64,000 bases of DNA from Spongiibacter taiwanensis (GTDB taxonomy: Bacteria > Pseudomonadota > Gammaproteobacteria > Pseudomonadales > Spongiibacteraceae), in NCBI RefSeq assembly GCF_023702635.1, contig NZ_CP098455.1, positions 2,170,001 to 2,234,000 on the forward strand, in the 5' to 3' direction. The position numbers and the translations under genes are program-made. The notes under the pieces were generated by a model. It did not search any database. It had not been told where the DNA came from and saw only the letters and a program-made list of their open reading frames with translations. Shown piece after piece: positions 9,201 through 18,660 of this stretch; within the stretch, counting starts at the first letter, position 1, and every line of letters starts with the position of its first letter.

Positions 9201-9364
9201 GTATTGTGCTGGTGGTCGGGATGCTGATCGGTACGCTGTTTACCCTGTTTGTGTTGCCCTGTTTGTACCTGGTACTGGCCGACACCCACCGGCCAGATGA
9301 GGTAGACCCGGAGCACGATGCGGACAATCCTGCCGAGGTGAACTATTACGGTTCCACGGAGTGA
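6257..9364 (+). CDS. RND multidrug efflux permease (HAE-1 family)
   Basis: 1035 residues, the normal length. It has twelve predicted membrane helices and two large periplasmic loops. The proton-relay Asp pair D407-D408 lies in GLVVDDAIVVVEN, and there is a second-half GLVAKNGILIVEFA motif. It is the proton-driven inner-membrane pump of a tripartite drug efflux system with the preceding adaptor. The last 19 codons are duplicated about 1.9 kb downstream (11193-11249). The substrate range is unknown. Confidence 0.96.
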   Translation: MSTAKPGLMDIFVTRPVLAIVISLVLVIAGLKASQNLPVLQFPEIESASLVVKTVYVGASAQVVQGFITDPIERVAASVPGVDYVDSISLAGMSTVTLWLKLNEDTTAALAELTTRLGQIRFELPTGAEDPAVEVVRADRPNALFYLDVVTENFSRAEVTDYLARYVNPEISAINGVQRVGFEGGRNPAMRVWVDPIKLAAFNVSADELRTALTSNNVIATIGQSENPLQRINLLTNTTMQTVADFENLVVREASDGSLVYLKDVARVEMGEEEGELIARHSQSDALYISVWPLPGANEIAIGDDLYELMDRLNAELPQGLQIRAAYDGTLYMREAIKEIFTTLAETIVLVGIVVLALMGSVRTALVPLVTIPISLLGAVAAITLMGFSLNLLTILAIVLSVGLVVDDAIVVVENVSRYMREGKTRMQAALASSRQLMSPIIGMTITLAAVYAPIGFLSGLTGVLFKEFAFTLSVAVLISGVVALTLSPIMSAYANPEGGKEGRMTQWVNRRFDVLHRHYGRMLTGVLAWRWQLLFAGLFISLLIVPFYLFSQKELAPIEDQSHINIIVDAPSNSSLEYSEDYMHDTIALLMETPGVEYIWQIVRANAGFGGLAFVPIEDREQSVHELLPQVYMTAKQVTGLRVFPILFPALPSAGQFDVEMVVQSSDSPEDMKAYADKLVAAGYQSGRFMFVDTDLKIDMPEVRFILDRQRIADLGMSLDGVSRQLGLLLSGNYVNRFDMNGKAYQVIPMVAGQDRANPEALLDLQIRTPQGDLVPVSAIASLDYNVAPRLLGRFQQKNAFRILGGVLPGTTKEQGLAVLEQAAAEMLPKGYSINYAGESRQIRKEGSTLVGVLGIALLFVYFVLAVQFNSFRDPLVVLLGSVPLALAGALVIPFLGLTTVNIYSQIGFITLVGLVAKNGILIVEFAKHLQTEGVSKIQAIQNAAETRLRPVLMTTAATALGHFPLVLVTGAGAEARNSIGIVLVVGMLIGTLFTLFVLPCLYLVLADTHRPDEVDPEHDADNPAEVNYYGSTE
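9290..9346 (+). repeat. direct repeat copy A (inside permease 3' end)
   Basis: 57 bases at the end of the RND permease gene. They match 11193-11249 without gaps and with three mismatches, two of them synonymous and one Val/Ile. This copy is within the functional gene. Confidence 0.9.
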
Positions 9365-9747
9365 TAGATGCAAAGCTTTGCGTAAATAACGCCGATGAAT
9401 TTGCGGGTCGGGTAAGTGCGAAAATCTTGCCCAAAAATTTCTTTTTGACTGGCTTCCAAAGTACAAATAACCAGTCTATGTTTGATGGGTATTTACCTAA
9501 CGTCGAATCTTCAGCGAAAACGGTAACAAACAATGTTTTTCTACAGAATCTGTTCGGCATTGTTTTTGTCCCTCAGTAGATGTTCACCTCACCTGCCATT
9601 CTATTGATCCACAATTCATACCGTGTTGGGACATAACTAAATATATAGCAGACGCTACGCACAGTCTCAGATAGAGGCATATTTTGCACTCGTAAGAACT
9701 TGAGACGCTGAGTGGATACTTACCAAAGCACTTTGGAGAACAGGTGA
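9365..9747. other. AT-rich intergenic region before the unknown secreted protein
   Basis: 383 bases with clearly lower GC than the efflux genes and no supported coding sequence. It probably holds the promoter of the following gene; a TATATAG-like stretch lies near 9642-9648. The ribosome site GGAGAACAGGTGA precedes ATG 9748. Confidence 0.5.
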
Positions 9748-11067
9748 ATGAAATCTGGCGTATGGATTTCTGGCTTTGTCGCACTACTTATGTCTGCCTT
9801 TTCGTCTTATGTGGTTGCTGGAAACTGCGAGCGTGAGAACGCTGAATATTTGTTGGTGTCCCCTCAAGAAGCCTCGTATGCATTTGAAAGCCTGACCTTC
9901 CTTAGGACGATTGATAGTGCATCTGATCTAGAAAGTAGGCTTCGGATGTTAGATACATCGCTTGAAAACGAGAAAGATCGATTTAATTTGTATAAGAACA
10001 ACCCCTCGCCGGATGAAAACACCAAGCGTGCCATGCTTGATAATACAGTCTCTCTCCGTTTAATTGCGTTGGATCAATGTTTAATACGACTTCGAATCAC
10101 CGAATTGCAAGGTGATACAGTTAGAGCGGAGGACGCCTCTAGACTAAGCGAGAACGAGCGTATCGAACTCAATCCTGGTGATAAGCCTGATCGAAATAGC
10201 AAAGGTAAGATTGATTGGAGCGCGCCTGAAGTTAAAGACCTCAATATCGTTAAAGTTCAGCTGCCTGGTGGCTGTTACTTGTACGACTGGGCTGGCAATG
10301 GTGACTATTTGGAGGACGACATCGACGCTTTCTCCTGGAGAGGTCCTTGCCTAGAGGGTCATCCAATTTCGGGTTACGGCGTTTGGCGACGGGAAACAAC
10401 AAGTTTTGACGGCGGAGTAGATCGTATCGAAGTTTCGGGCCTGTTTCGCGACGGGGTGTTGGATGGAAAGGCTACGGTGCTCTTGTTCTTTCATTTTAAT
10501 CCCCCGGAGCACCGGCTCTCCATTGTCGACGCTAACTTCGCAGACGGTTGTGACCTGGCAGCGGAGGATTTCCAGTGGTGTGAAGATGCCTTCTCTGCGC
10601 TGCAGCGTGTGACACGTTCACCTGAACAAGCACAGGGGAAAGAAGTAAGCGACGTTTATCCTGAACAGAAAAATACTTCGCAATATGATGACTTAACGCA
10701 CAATAGCTGCATTTCTTTGCAAGAGCTTCCTCATCATTCGACGAGTGCGATGGCTTATGGGAACTACATTATTAACAACTCTTGCGATTATTCCGTTTCA
10801 CTCACATTCTGCACCGCGCAAGATAGGGCAGACGGAACTCCAGTGGATGATTTTCAAGTTGTTGCGGAAACAAAGCGGTGCAGCGGAGGATTTGGGGCAA
10901 CCGTTATTAGACCCAAAAGTCAGTATAAAGGGAAAACCTGGTACACCTACAACCGCATAGAGATGTACTACTACGCTTGCAGGGAGGGGTGGACCCCCGT
11001 GAGTTCCAAGACAGATAAGTACGTGAGATTTATTGATGAACACTTCCGATGTCGGCGCTCATCTTAG
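9748..11067 (+). CDS. secreted protein of unknown function with MORN-like middle section
   Basis: 439 residues with a signal peptide cleaved near residue 25 (VVAG-NCER). Residues about 165-250 hold a GGCYLYDWAGNGDYLED, then ISGYGVWRRET and VSGLFRDGVLDGKATVLLFF pattern that resembles MORN-type repeats. The C-terminal third is cysteine-rich (ISLQELPHHST to FRCRRSS), with NNSCDYSVSLTFC and KRCSGGFGA segments, suggesting a disulfide-bonded periplasmic or extracellular domain. Codon use is AT-richer than its neighbours. It lies between two copies of the permease 3' end, so it is probably acquired. No function is assigned. Confidence 0.75.
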   Translation: MKSGVWISGFVALLMSAFSSYVVAGNCERENAEYLLVSPQEASYAFESLTFLRTIDSASDLESRLRMLDTSLENEKDRFNLYKNNPSPDENTKRAMLDNTVSLRLIALDQCLIRLRITELQGDTVRAEDASRLSENERIELNPGDKPDRNSKGKIDWSAPEVKDLNIVKVQLPGGCYLYDWAGNGDYLEDDIDAFSWRGPCLEGHPISGYGVWRRETTSFDGGVDRIEVSGLFRDGVLDGKATVLLFFHFNPPEHRLSIVDANFADGCDLAAEDFQWCEDAFSALQRVTRSPEQAQGKEVSDVYPEQKNTSQYDDLTHNSCISLQELPHHSTSAMAYGNYIINNSCDYSVSLTFCTAQDRADGTPVDDFQVVAETKRCSGGFGATVIRPKSQYKGKTWYTYNRIEMYYYACREGWTPVSSKTDKYVRFIDEHFRCRRSS

Positions 11068-11093
11068 CTGCTATCTCAACATGAGATAGCAGC
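11067..11093 (+). terminator. hairpin immediately after the unknown secreted protein gene
   Basis: An 11-base perfect stem (11067-11077 with 11083-11093) around a five-base loop, beginning at the last base of the stop codon. The sequence after it is only mildly T-rich. Confidence 0.6.
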
Positions 11094-11192
11094 GGCCCAT
11101 TTCAGAGCTCGATAGCGCTTCTTTTGCCGTGCATTTGAGTTTCCCTCATAAAAATCGATGATACTGCCAGTGCTTCGACGCACCACACTCAT

Positions 11193-11249
11193 CGGCCAGA
11201 TGAGATAGACCCGGAGCACGATGCGGATAATCCTGCCGAGGTGAATTAT
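11193..11249 (+). repeat. direct repeat copy B (orphan tail of an RND permease gene)
   Basis: This is 54/57 identical to 9290-9346 and is not attached to any permease. In the permease frame it continues to its own stop at 11265-11267, with the C-terminus NYAGLAE where the intact gene has NYYGSTE. It therefore looks like the tail of a divergent permease allele. The rest of 11068-11300 shows no gene. Confidence 0.88.
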
Positions 11250-11300
11250 GCTGGATTGGCAGAGTAACCCCAGCGCACAGTAGTTACCCCTCCTCCCCAA

Positions 11301-11338
11301 TAAACAAAAGCCCCGGCCGCTATTCGTGGTCCGGGGCT
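11301..11338 (-). terminator. terminator of the 5'-nucleotidase gene
   Basis: Eight-base GC stem arms 11309-11316 and 11331-11338. Read on the minus strand it is followed by CTTTTGTTTATT. It lies about 75 bases after the nucleotidase stop. Confidence 0.75.
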
Positions 11339-11413
11339 GGGTTGGTCTTGAAGAAGCATGCTCCCGAGGTCGCTGCCTGACCCGGGCGGTGCCCTGGTCA
11401 GGCCCGGTGCAGA

Positions 11414-13417
11414 TTAATAGCCGGTGCACGCCTCAGTGCTGTGGTTACAGCCATCGCGACCAATATAGGTTTTGGTGGAGTATTCACTGGCGGGCAGTTT
11501 TTGCAGGGTCTGGCCGTTGTCGGTCAGCGCTTCTACATAATCAACAAAGCCCTGGGCGTACTCGGTGAAGGTATCCACAAAGTTGCCGGCATCATAGATG
11601 GGGCCGAAGGTGGTGTAGCCGTCCTGGCCCGAGGCAATAAAGTTATTGGTCACCACGGTGTAGGTGGCGGCCAGGTCGATGGGCTGCCAGGTGCCGGCAA
11701 CGCGGGGGTTCACTTCCACATTACTTACCCGGTTGCCAAAGGTCTCTGAGGCATCCACGTCGTAGCGCAGGCCGGAGGCATAGGGGTAGGAGCCGGTGGA
11801 GCCCGCGTTATCCAGGCGGTTGGCAAGGGCATCTTCGATCACGTCGATGACTTGCTGGCCGGTCATTTCCAGGGTCACCAGCGTGTTGGAGAAGGGCAGT
11901 AAAGTAAAAGCATCGGCAATGGTGAAGTCGCCCGCGGCCACGTCTACCCGCACGCCGCCACCGTTTTGAATGCCAATGTCGGCGGTGGGGGTGACGGTCA
12001 TAAAGGCTTTGGCCACGATGTTAGAAATGTCGCTGCCCATCGCGCGGGTGGCAGAAACGTCACACAGGGCTGAACGGCCCTCGCCGGGGAAGCGCTCCAG
12101 GCACAGGTCTTCGCTGGCGGCGCCAATCACGGTTTCCTTCAGCACGTCGGTTTCGGCGGCAAAGCCGGCAACCAGGTCAGTGGTGGCGGCATCGGGCAGG
12201 GTGACCACCAGCTCGGGGTAGGCCGTCAGGGCCTGGGTCACCGTATAGGTGTCGCTGCTATTCAGCGTGCGGGTCTCACTGTCGCTGAACGCGTAGCTAA
12301 AGGTATTGCGGAAGGGCAGATAGGGCTGGCCGGCACACTCTGTGACCACACCGTCAGCGTCAAAGCTCACATCCAACTTGCCCATCAGGTGGGCATACTC
12401 CCAGGCTTGCACCACACACACCGGGTCGCCGTCGAGGTTGGTAACCTGGGTGGGATAATCGCCCACCGGATTAAAGCCCAGTGCGGTAAAGCTCTCGCCG
12501 CCGAGCAAAGAGTGGGAGTCACCGCCCACGATTACGTCAACGCCACTGAGGGTCGCCGCCAATGCCAGGTCGCTCTCATACTGGTAATGGGTCAGCAGGA
12601 TGATCTTATTTACCCCCATGGCCTTGAGCTCGTCGATGGTTTGTTGGGCAGTGGTGGTCTCATCCAGAAACTTGGTGCCGTCGTCGGGCTGGGAAGAATT
12701 CTTGGTTTTGCCCGCGATATCGATACCGATTATGCCGATCCATTCGCCCTCGCGCTTCACCAGGGTGTAGGGCTCAATGTAGCCTGAAACAATGGCGGAG
12801 GTGGCGGCGGGAACCACGTTGGCGGCCAGCGCTGGTGTCTGGCAGGCGGTGGAGTTCAGCGCATCGAGGAAGTAAGCCAGGCCGGAATCGCCGCCGTCGA
12901 ATTCGTGGTTGCCCAGGGCAAACGCGTCGAAGCAGATCTGGTTCATTACCGCGGCATCGGCCACGCCGTTGAACAGGGTGTAGAACAGGGTGCCGGTAAT
13001 GGCGTCACCGGCGTGGAGTTTCAGCACATTCTGGTGTTGGCTGGCCAGGGTGTCGAACAGCGACACCAGCATCGGAAAGCCGCCGTACTTAATATCCAGC
13101 TCGGTCAGCTCGTCTCCGGCTTCGGTGCGGGCCGACAGGTCCAGGCCAGAAACATCAAAGCCGAAGGTTTCGGCCTCAATGTGGGAGTGGTGATCGTTGA
13201 TATGCAAAATGGTCAGATCAATGGCGCGATTTGTCGCGCCGGGTTCGCCCTGAGGGCCCGGCTCACCTTGGGGGCCTTGTGCGCCGTCATTGCCATTTGT
13301 GCCGGGTGTGCCTTGTTCGCCCTGGGGGCCCCGGTCGCCGTCATCGCCGTCCAGAGAACAGCCAGTAATCAGTAGAGAGGCGCACAGTGTGGCGAGCGCC
13401 AGTGGTTTCATCTTCAT
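11414..13417 (-). CDS. 5'-nucleotidase / metallophosphatase lipoprotein with collagen-like stalk
   Basis: 667 residues from the ATG with a TGGAG ribosome site; a start 42 codons earlier would bury the signal peptide. A lipobox LITGC anchors the protein to the membrane. About 13 consecutive Gly-X-Y triplets follow (GDRGPQGEQGTPGTNGND onward), a collagen-like stalk. The calcineurin-like metallophosphatase domain begins with ILHINDHHSH and contains GNHEFDGG and GGDSH metal-site motifs. The C-terminal 5'-nucleotidase domain carries NGGGVRVD and the substrate-stacking AIVTNNFIASGQDGY-like region. It should hydrolyse extracytoplasmic nucleotides to nucleosides plus phosphate. Confidence 0.93.
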   Translation of the reverse strand: MKMKPLALATLCASLLITGCSLDGDDGDRGPQGEQGTPGTNGNDGAQGPQGEPGPQGEPGATNRAIDLTILHINDHHSHIEAETFGFDVSGLDLSARTEAGDELTELDIKYGGFPMLVSLFDTLASQHQNVLKLHAGDAITGTLFYTLFNGVADAAVMNQICFDAFALGNHEFDGGDSGLAYFLDALNSTACQTPALAANVVPAATSAIVSGYIEPYTLVKREGEWIGIIGIDIAGKTKNSSQPDDGTKFLDETTTAQQTIDELKAMGVNKIILLTHYQYESDLALAATLSGVDVIVGGDSHSLLGGESFTALGFNPVGDYPTQVTNLDGDPVCVVQAWEYAHLMGKLDVSFDADGVVTECAGQPYLPFRNTFSYAFSDSETRTLNSSDTYTVTQALTAYPELVVTLPDAATTDLVAGFAAETDVLKETVIGAASEDLCLERFPGEGRSALCDVSATRAMGSDISNIVAKAFMTVTPTADIGIQNGGGVRVDVAAGDFTIADAFTLLPFSNTLVTLEMTGQQVIDVIEDALANRLDNAGSTGSYPYASGLRYDVDASETFGNRVSNVEVNPRVAGTWQPIDLAATYTVVTNNFIASGQDGYTTFGPIYDAGNFVDTFTEYAQGFVDYVEALTDNGQTLQKLPASEYSTKTYIGRDGCNHSTEACTGY

Positions 13418-16010
<2,593 letters not shown>

Positions 16011-16034
16011 CGGTCTGACTGCAACGCACTTGCC

Positions 16035-16065
16035 AAGACCCCAATCGGGGTCTTTCTTATTTTTT
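16035..16065 (+). terminator. katG Rho-independent terminator
   Basis: Perfect eight-base stem 16035-16042 / 16047-16054, loop of four, then a T-rich tract to 16065. It begins 24 bases after the katG stop. Confidence 0.88.
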
Positions 16066-16087
16066 CGCGAACAGCATTGCGATGCTG

Positions 16088-17077
16088 CTATTTCGTCTTT
16101 GTCCCGGTAACTAACAATGTACTCAAGGGGCTGCGTACACCGTGGGCGCCCTGCTTCAACACATGGGTGTAAATTTCGGTTGTCTTCACATCGCTGTGCC
16201 CCAACTGCTGCTGCACCGTGCGAATGTCGGCGCCGGACTGCAGCAGATGAGTGGCGAAGGAATGGCGCAAAGTATGACTACCGACCGGCTTTTCAATCCT
16301 GGCGGCACTGGCCGCCTGGCGAAGTACTTTGTTGATTCCGGTTTCATCAATGTGATGACGGCGCAAATTGCTTGTTCCCGGTTCGATACTCAAGCGCGTA
16401 GCCGGGAACAGATATTGCCAAGGGAGTTGTTTGTTCGCCTTGGGATTTTTGCGGGCAAGCGCATCTGGCATCCATACGCCAGAAAATTCGGGATGCGCCA
16501 AATCCTCCTCCAACAACATGGCAACGCGCTGCTTCTGGGTTAGCAAGGCCGGAACCAACTCGGGTGCAAGTGTCGTCAAGCGGTGTTTATTACATTTGCC
16601 GTTCCAGACCTGTAATTGCAACAGGTTAGGCTCTACATCTTTAACCCGCAGCCGCACAAGCTCGATGCGGCGCAGCCCCGAGCCGTAAAGCAACGCGGCC
16701 ATTAACTTATGTACACCTGCCAGCGCGTCTAAAAGCCGCCTAACCTCGTCATGGGTCAACACGGTTGGCAGCTTCGCCTGACGGGAGGCTCGGCGGAACT
16801 GGGACACATCGCCGAGGGGTTGCTGCAAAAATTTATCGTAAAGAAACACCAGCGCATTTAAGGCAATTGCTTGGGTAGCCGCAGACACATTGCGTTCGAG
16901 CGCCAGGAAAGTGAGAAACGCCTCCACCGCTGATGGCTCGAGTTCTGTCGGGTGTTTCTTGCCGTGAAAGACTATGAAATACTTGATCCAGTAAAGGTAT
17001 GAATCCACGGTCCGGCGACTGTAGCGCCGAACCAGCATATATTTTTGAACGGAATCGAGAAAAGGTGAAGACGGCAT
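16088..17077 (-). CDS. intI: integron integrase (tyrosine recombinase)
   Basis: 329 residues, normal for IntI. The N-terminal SAM-like core-binding domain spans about 5-90. The catalytic domain shows R136 (GSGLRR), K161, H268 and R271 (SHTLRHS), H294 (LGHS) and the nucleophile Y303 (TTEIYTHV). The IntI-specific insertion sits between them: LFPATRLSIEPGTSNLRRHHIDET, about residues 223-246, which separates it from XerC/D. It faces away from the cassette array, the standard layout, and all catalytic residues are present. A GGAG site lies upstream of the ATG. It should integrate and excise cassettes at attI and attC. Confidence 0.96.
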   Translation of the reverse strand: MPSSPFLDSVQKYMLVRRYSRRTVDSYLYWIKYFIVFHGKKHPTELEPSAVEAFLTFLALERNVSAATQAIALNALVFLYDKFLQQPLGDVSQFRRASRQAKLPTVLTHDEVRRLLDALAGVHKLMAALLYGSGLRRIELVRLRVKDVEPNLLQLQVWNGKCNKHRLTTLAPELVPALLTQKQRVAMLLEEDLAHPEFSGVWMPDALARKNPKANKQLPWQYLFPATRLSIEPGTSNLRRHHIDETGINKVLRQAASAARIEKPVGSHTLRHSFATHLLQSGADIRTVQQQLGHSDVKTTEIYTHVLKQGAHGVRSPLSTLLVTGTKTK

Positions 17078-17139
17078 GGATGAATACTCCTCCCTGAGCG
17101 CTACTTATGAATGGCCATTCCTTGGCCGACAGTCTCATT

Positions 17140-17158
17140 ATCGTGAACGTTTCACGAT
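17140..17158. promoter_or_regulatory. inverted repeat upstream of intI
   Basis: ATCGTGA and TCACGAT arms (17140-17146 and 17152-17158) flank five bases, about 63 bases before the intI start. The position fits an operator or a cassette/integrase promoter element. No LexA-type CTGT-N8-ACAG box is evident. Confidence 0.4.
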
Positions 17159-17160
17159 TT

Positions 17161-17301
17161 CGCCAATTATGCGGTTGGCCGAAAAATTTTCATGTTGATT
17201 TTCAACAGGTTAGAAGGCCACAAAATAAAGCGTGAAAATTATGATGACTTCACGCTAATAATTATTATGAGGCCGGTGGCCTCATTAACATGCTGTTAGA
17301 T
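17161..17301 (+). other. attI-like recombination region
   Basis: The region between intI and the first cassette. It contains a core site G^TTAGAT with the cut after G17295, which matches the GTTRRRY consensus and lies ten bases before the first cassette ORF. Left of it are two hairpins: 17229-17236 with 17249-17256, and a perfect eight-base stem 17267-17274 with 17278-17285. A cassette promoter is expected here or inside intI but none is clear. Confidence 0.65.
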
Positions 17302-17305
17302 TGAA

Positions 17306-17653
17306 ATGACCTTCGCGATTCTTACGCTATTGAACGCACTTAATTGCTACATTTTCTGGCTAATGTGGGGTGGCTTCTACGGAAATGTGAAGCATGAAGG
17401 AGTCTTTTCACAAGCATTGATTTTCCAGATTCTGGTCACTCTAGTTTCAATAGGATTTTTCGTAATTCGAGAAAAGCCGCTTGCACAGAAACCGGCACCC
17501 TCATTAAATAAACCAATTGGGGGTATGGCTGGCCACAAGTTCGCTGCATTGGTTGGGGCGTTTACGCTCGCCATTACCAATGTACTCGTTGCAGGCGTAT
17601 TTCTCTTGGTGTCGGGCGGTATAGATATACTGGGAGCGGGTAATGCAATCTAA
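17306..17653 (+). CDS. cassette 1: small hydrophobic membrane protein, unknown
   Basis: 115 residues with three likely membrane helices (about 4-22, 35-52, 78-108) and a short Pro/Lys-rich loop between helices two and three (REKPLAQKPAPSLNKP). It starts ten bases inside the cassette and its TAA stop lies within the attC inverse core. This compact fit is typical of real cassette genes. No family is recognised. Being nearest to attI it is the most likely to be expressed. Confidence 0.72.
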   Translation: MTFAILTLLNALNCYIFWLMWGGFYGNVKHEGVFSQALIFQILVTLVSIGFFVIREKPLAQKPAPSLNKPIGGMAGHKFAALVGAFTLAITNVLVAGVFLLVSGGIDILGAGNAI

Positions 17654-17731
17654 CAAGGCCAATCACCGCGACGTATTTTTCGTTCCGCCTGCGGCTCCAC
17701 AAAAAATACGCGCGTGTTGGCGGCGTTATGA
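17648..17731 (+). repeat. attC site 1
   Basis: 84 bases from inverse core ATCTAAC to core G^TTATGA (cut after 17725). The two arms form an imperfect palindrome: CACCGCGACGTATTTTT pairs with AAAAAATACGCGCGTG, with one extrahelical base, as expected for a folded bottom-strand recombination site. It closes cassette 1 (17296-17725). Confidence 0.88.
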
Positions 17732-17778
17732 GTCAAGAGGAGTGAGTCGCCTTCTTTGAGATAGTAATTGAGGCAATC

Positions 17779-18048
17779 ATGGCTTTGGTAATGATTGTCG
17801 TCGAGATAGTGTCGGCACTATTGGCTCCAGCGGCAGAGGTTGCGGCGCCAGTAGTCGTCCTCTTTGGTGAGGTGCTGTTTTGGGTAGGGCTTTTAGTCAT
17901 TGAGCTGTTTATTGCTTTAATTCGGTGGCGTAAACCCTCGATGCCAAGCAAACCGAAATTTACTGGTGCTCGGGATAAATTAAAAGGTTTTTCAAATTAT
18001 TGGCGTACCAAGCGTGAAAATAGGAAGTCGCGCAATGAAAACTCATAA
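17779..18048 (+). CDS. cassette 2: small membrane protein with basic tail, unknown
   Basis: 89 residues: one long or two closely packed hydrophobic segments (about 2-48, rich in Val/Leu/Ala), then a very basic tail (RWRKPSMPSKPKF, KLKGF, RTKRENRKSRNENS). A GAGG site precedes the ATG. The single-pass or hairpin hydrophobic part plus a cationic tail could suit a membrane-active or membrane-anchored protein, but nothing more can be said. No homologue is recognised. Confidence 0.6.
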   Translation: MALVMIVVEIVSALLAPAAEVAAPVVVLFGEVLFWVGLLVIELFIALIRWRKPSMPSKPKFTGARDKLKGFSNYWRTKRENRKSRNENS

Positions 18049-18141
18049 CAAGGTGGTTAAGTTCACTCCGGCCGCAAAAGGCGCGGCCTGCGCGGGACAA
18101 CCTACACTTCGTTTCGGCTGCCCCTTACCACGGCGTTATGT
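18043..18141 (+). repeat. attC site 2
   Basis: About 99 bases from TCATAAC (overlapping the end of the cassette 2 ORF) to GGCG^TTATGT (cut after 18135). It contains an inner GCCGC...GCGGC pairing. It closes cassette 2 (17726-18135). Confidence 0.8.
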
Positions 18142-18162
18142 GCTAGTCGAGAATGGAGCACG

Positions 18163-18540
18163 ATGAAGAACTTATTCTTATTACCGATCATGCTTCTCGC
18201 TTTTGCTGCCAAAGCCGAAATGCTGTGGAAGCCAGAGTCCATTTCTTACGAACTAAAGCAAGCTCACAAACTTCTTGGTATTGGCCTCATGCTTGAGCTC
18301 AACCAAAGCCTAAGTCCTGGAGAGTACGGTTGGAAACAATCGAGAATTGATGTTCCTGAAAGCTGGGCTAGTGCACAGTTAGAAATGAGGGAAGGCACAA
18401 TCTATATCACGGTCGGCAAGGAAGAGTATTATCTTAATCAAACAAATAAGGGTGAACTCAGCTTTGCCATATTAAATGGTGGTAATAAAACGGATACTCA
18501 GTTACTAGAAATATGGGCCAAATATGCAAAAGGCACATAA
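18163..18540 (+). CDS. cassette 3: secreted protein, unknown
   Basis: 125 residues with a signal peptide (KNLFLLPIMLLAFAAKAE, cleavage near residue 18). The mature domain is about 105 residues, without cysteines, with strand-like stretches such as QLEMREGTIYITVGKEEYYL. No family is recognised. The stop overlaps the following attC inverse core and the ORF fills cassette 18136-18619. It is probably periplasmic. Confidence 0.68.
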   Translation: MKNLFLLPIMLLAFAAKAEMLWKPESISYELKQAHKLLGIGLMLELNQSLSPGEYGWKQSRIDVPESWASAQLEMREGTIYITVGKEEYYLNQTNKGELSFAILNGGNKTDTQLLEIWAKYAKGT

Positions 18541-18625
18541 CAATCCGCTCAAATTCGTTCCGGCCACAAAAAAACGTGGCCTCCACCGGACTCGCTAACG
18601 CTCGCCGTTTAGCGGGGCGTTAACT
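18535..18625 (+). repeat. attC site 3
   Basis: About 91 bases from ACATAAC to GGGCG^TTAACT (cut after 18619). The inner arms (CGGCCAC ... GTGGCC and CTAACGCTCGCCGTTTAG) pair locally. It closes cassette 3. Confidence 0.78.
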
Positions 18626-18660
18626 GTACGGCCACCATCGAAATCAACAAGGAGAAAAAG

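Noticed and set aside
17209-17218. Second GTTAGAA core-like site left of the first cassette
   Set aside because: It lacks the final pyrimidine of GTTRRRY and no attC or ORF lies between it and the better core at 17295.
17078-17300. LexA box in the intI promoter
   Set aside because: I looked for CTGT-N8-ACAG; only loose partial matches such as CTGTTGAAAATCAACA were found.
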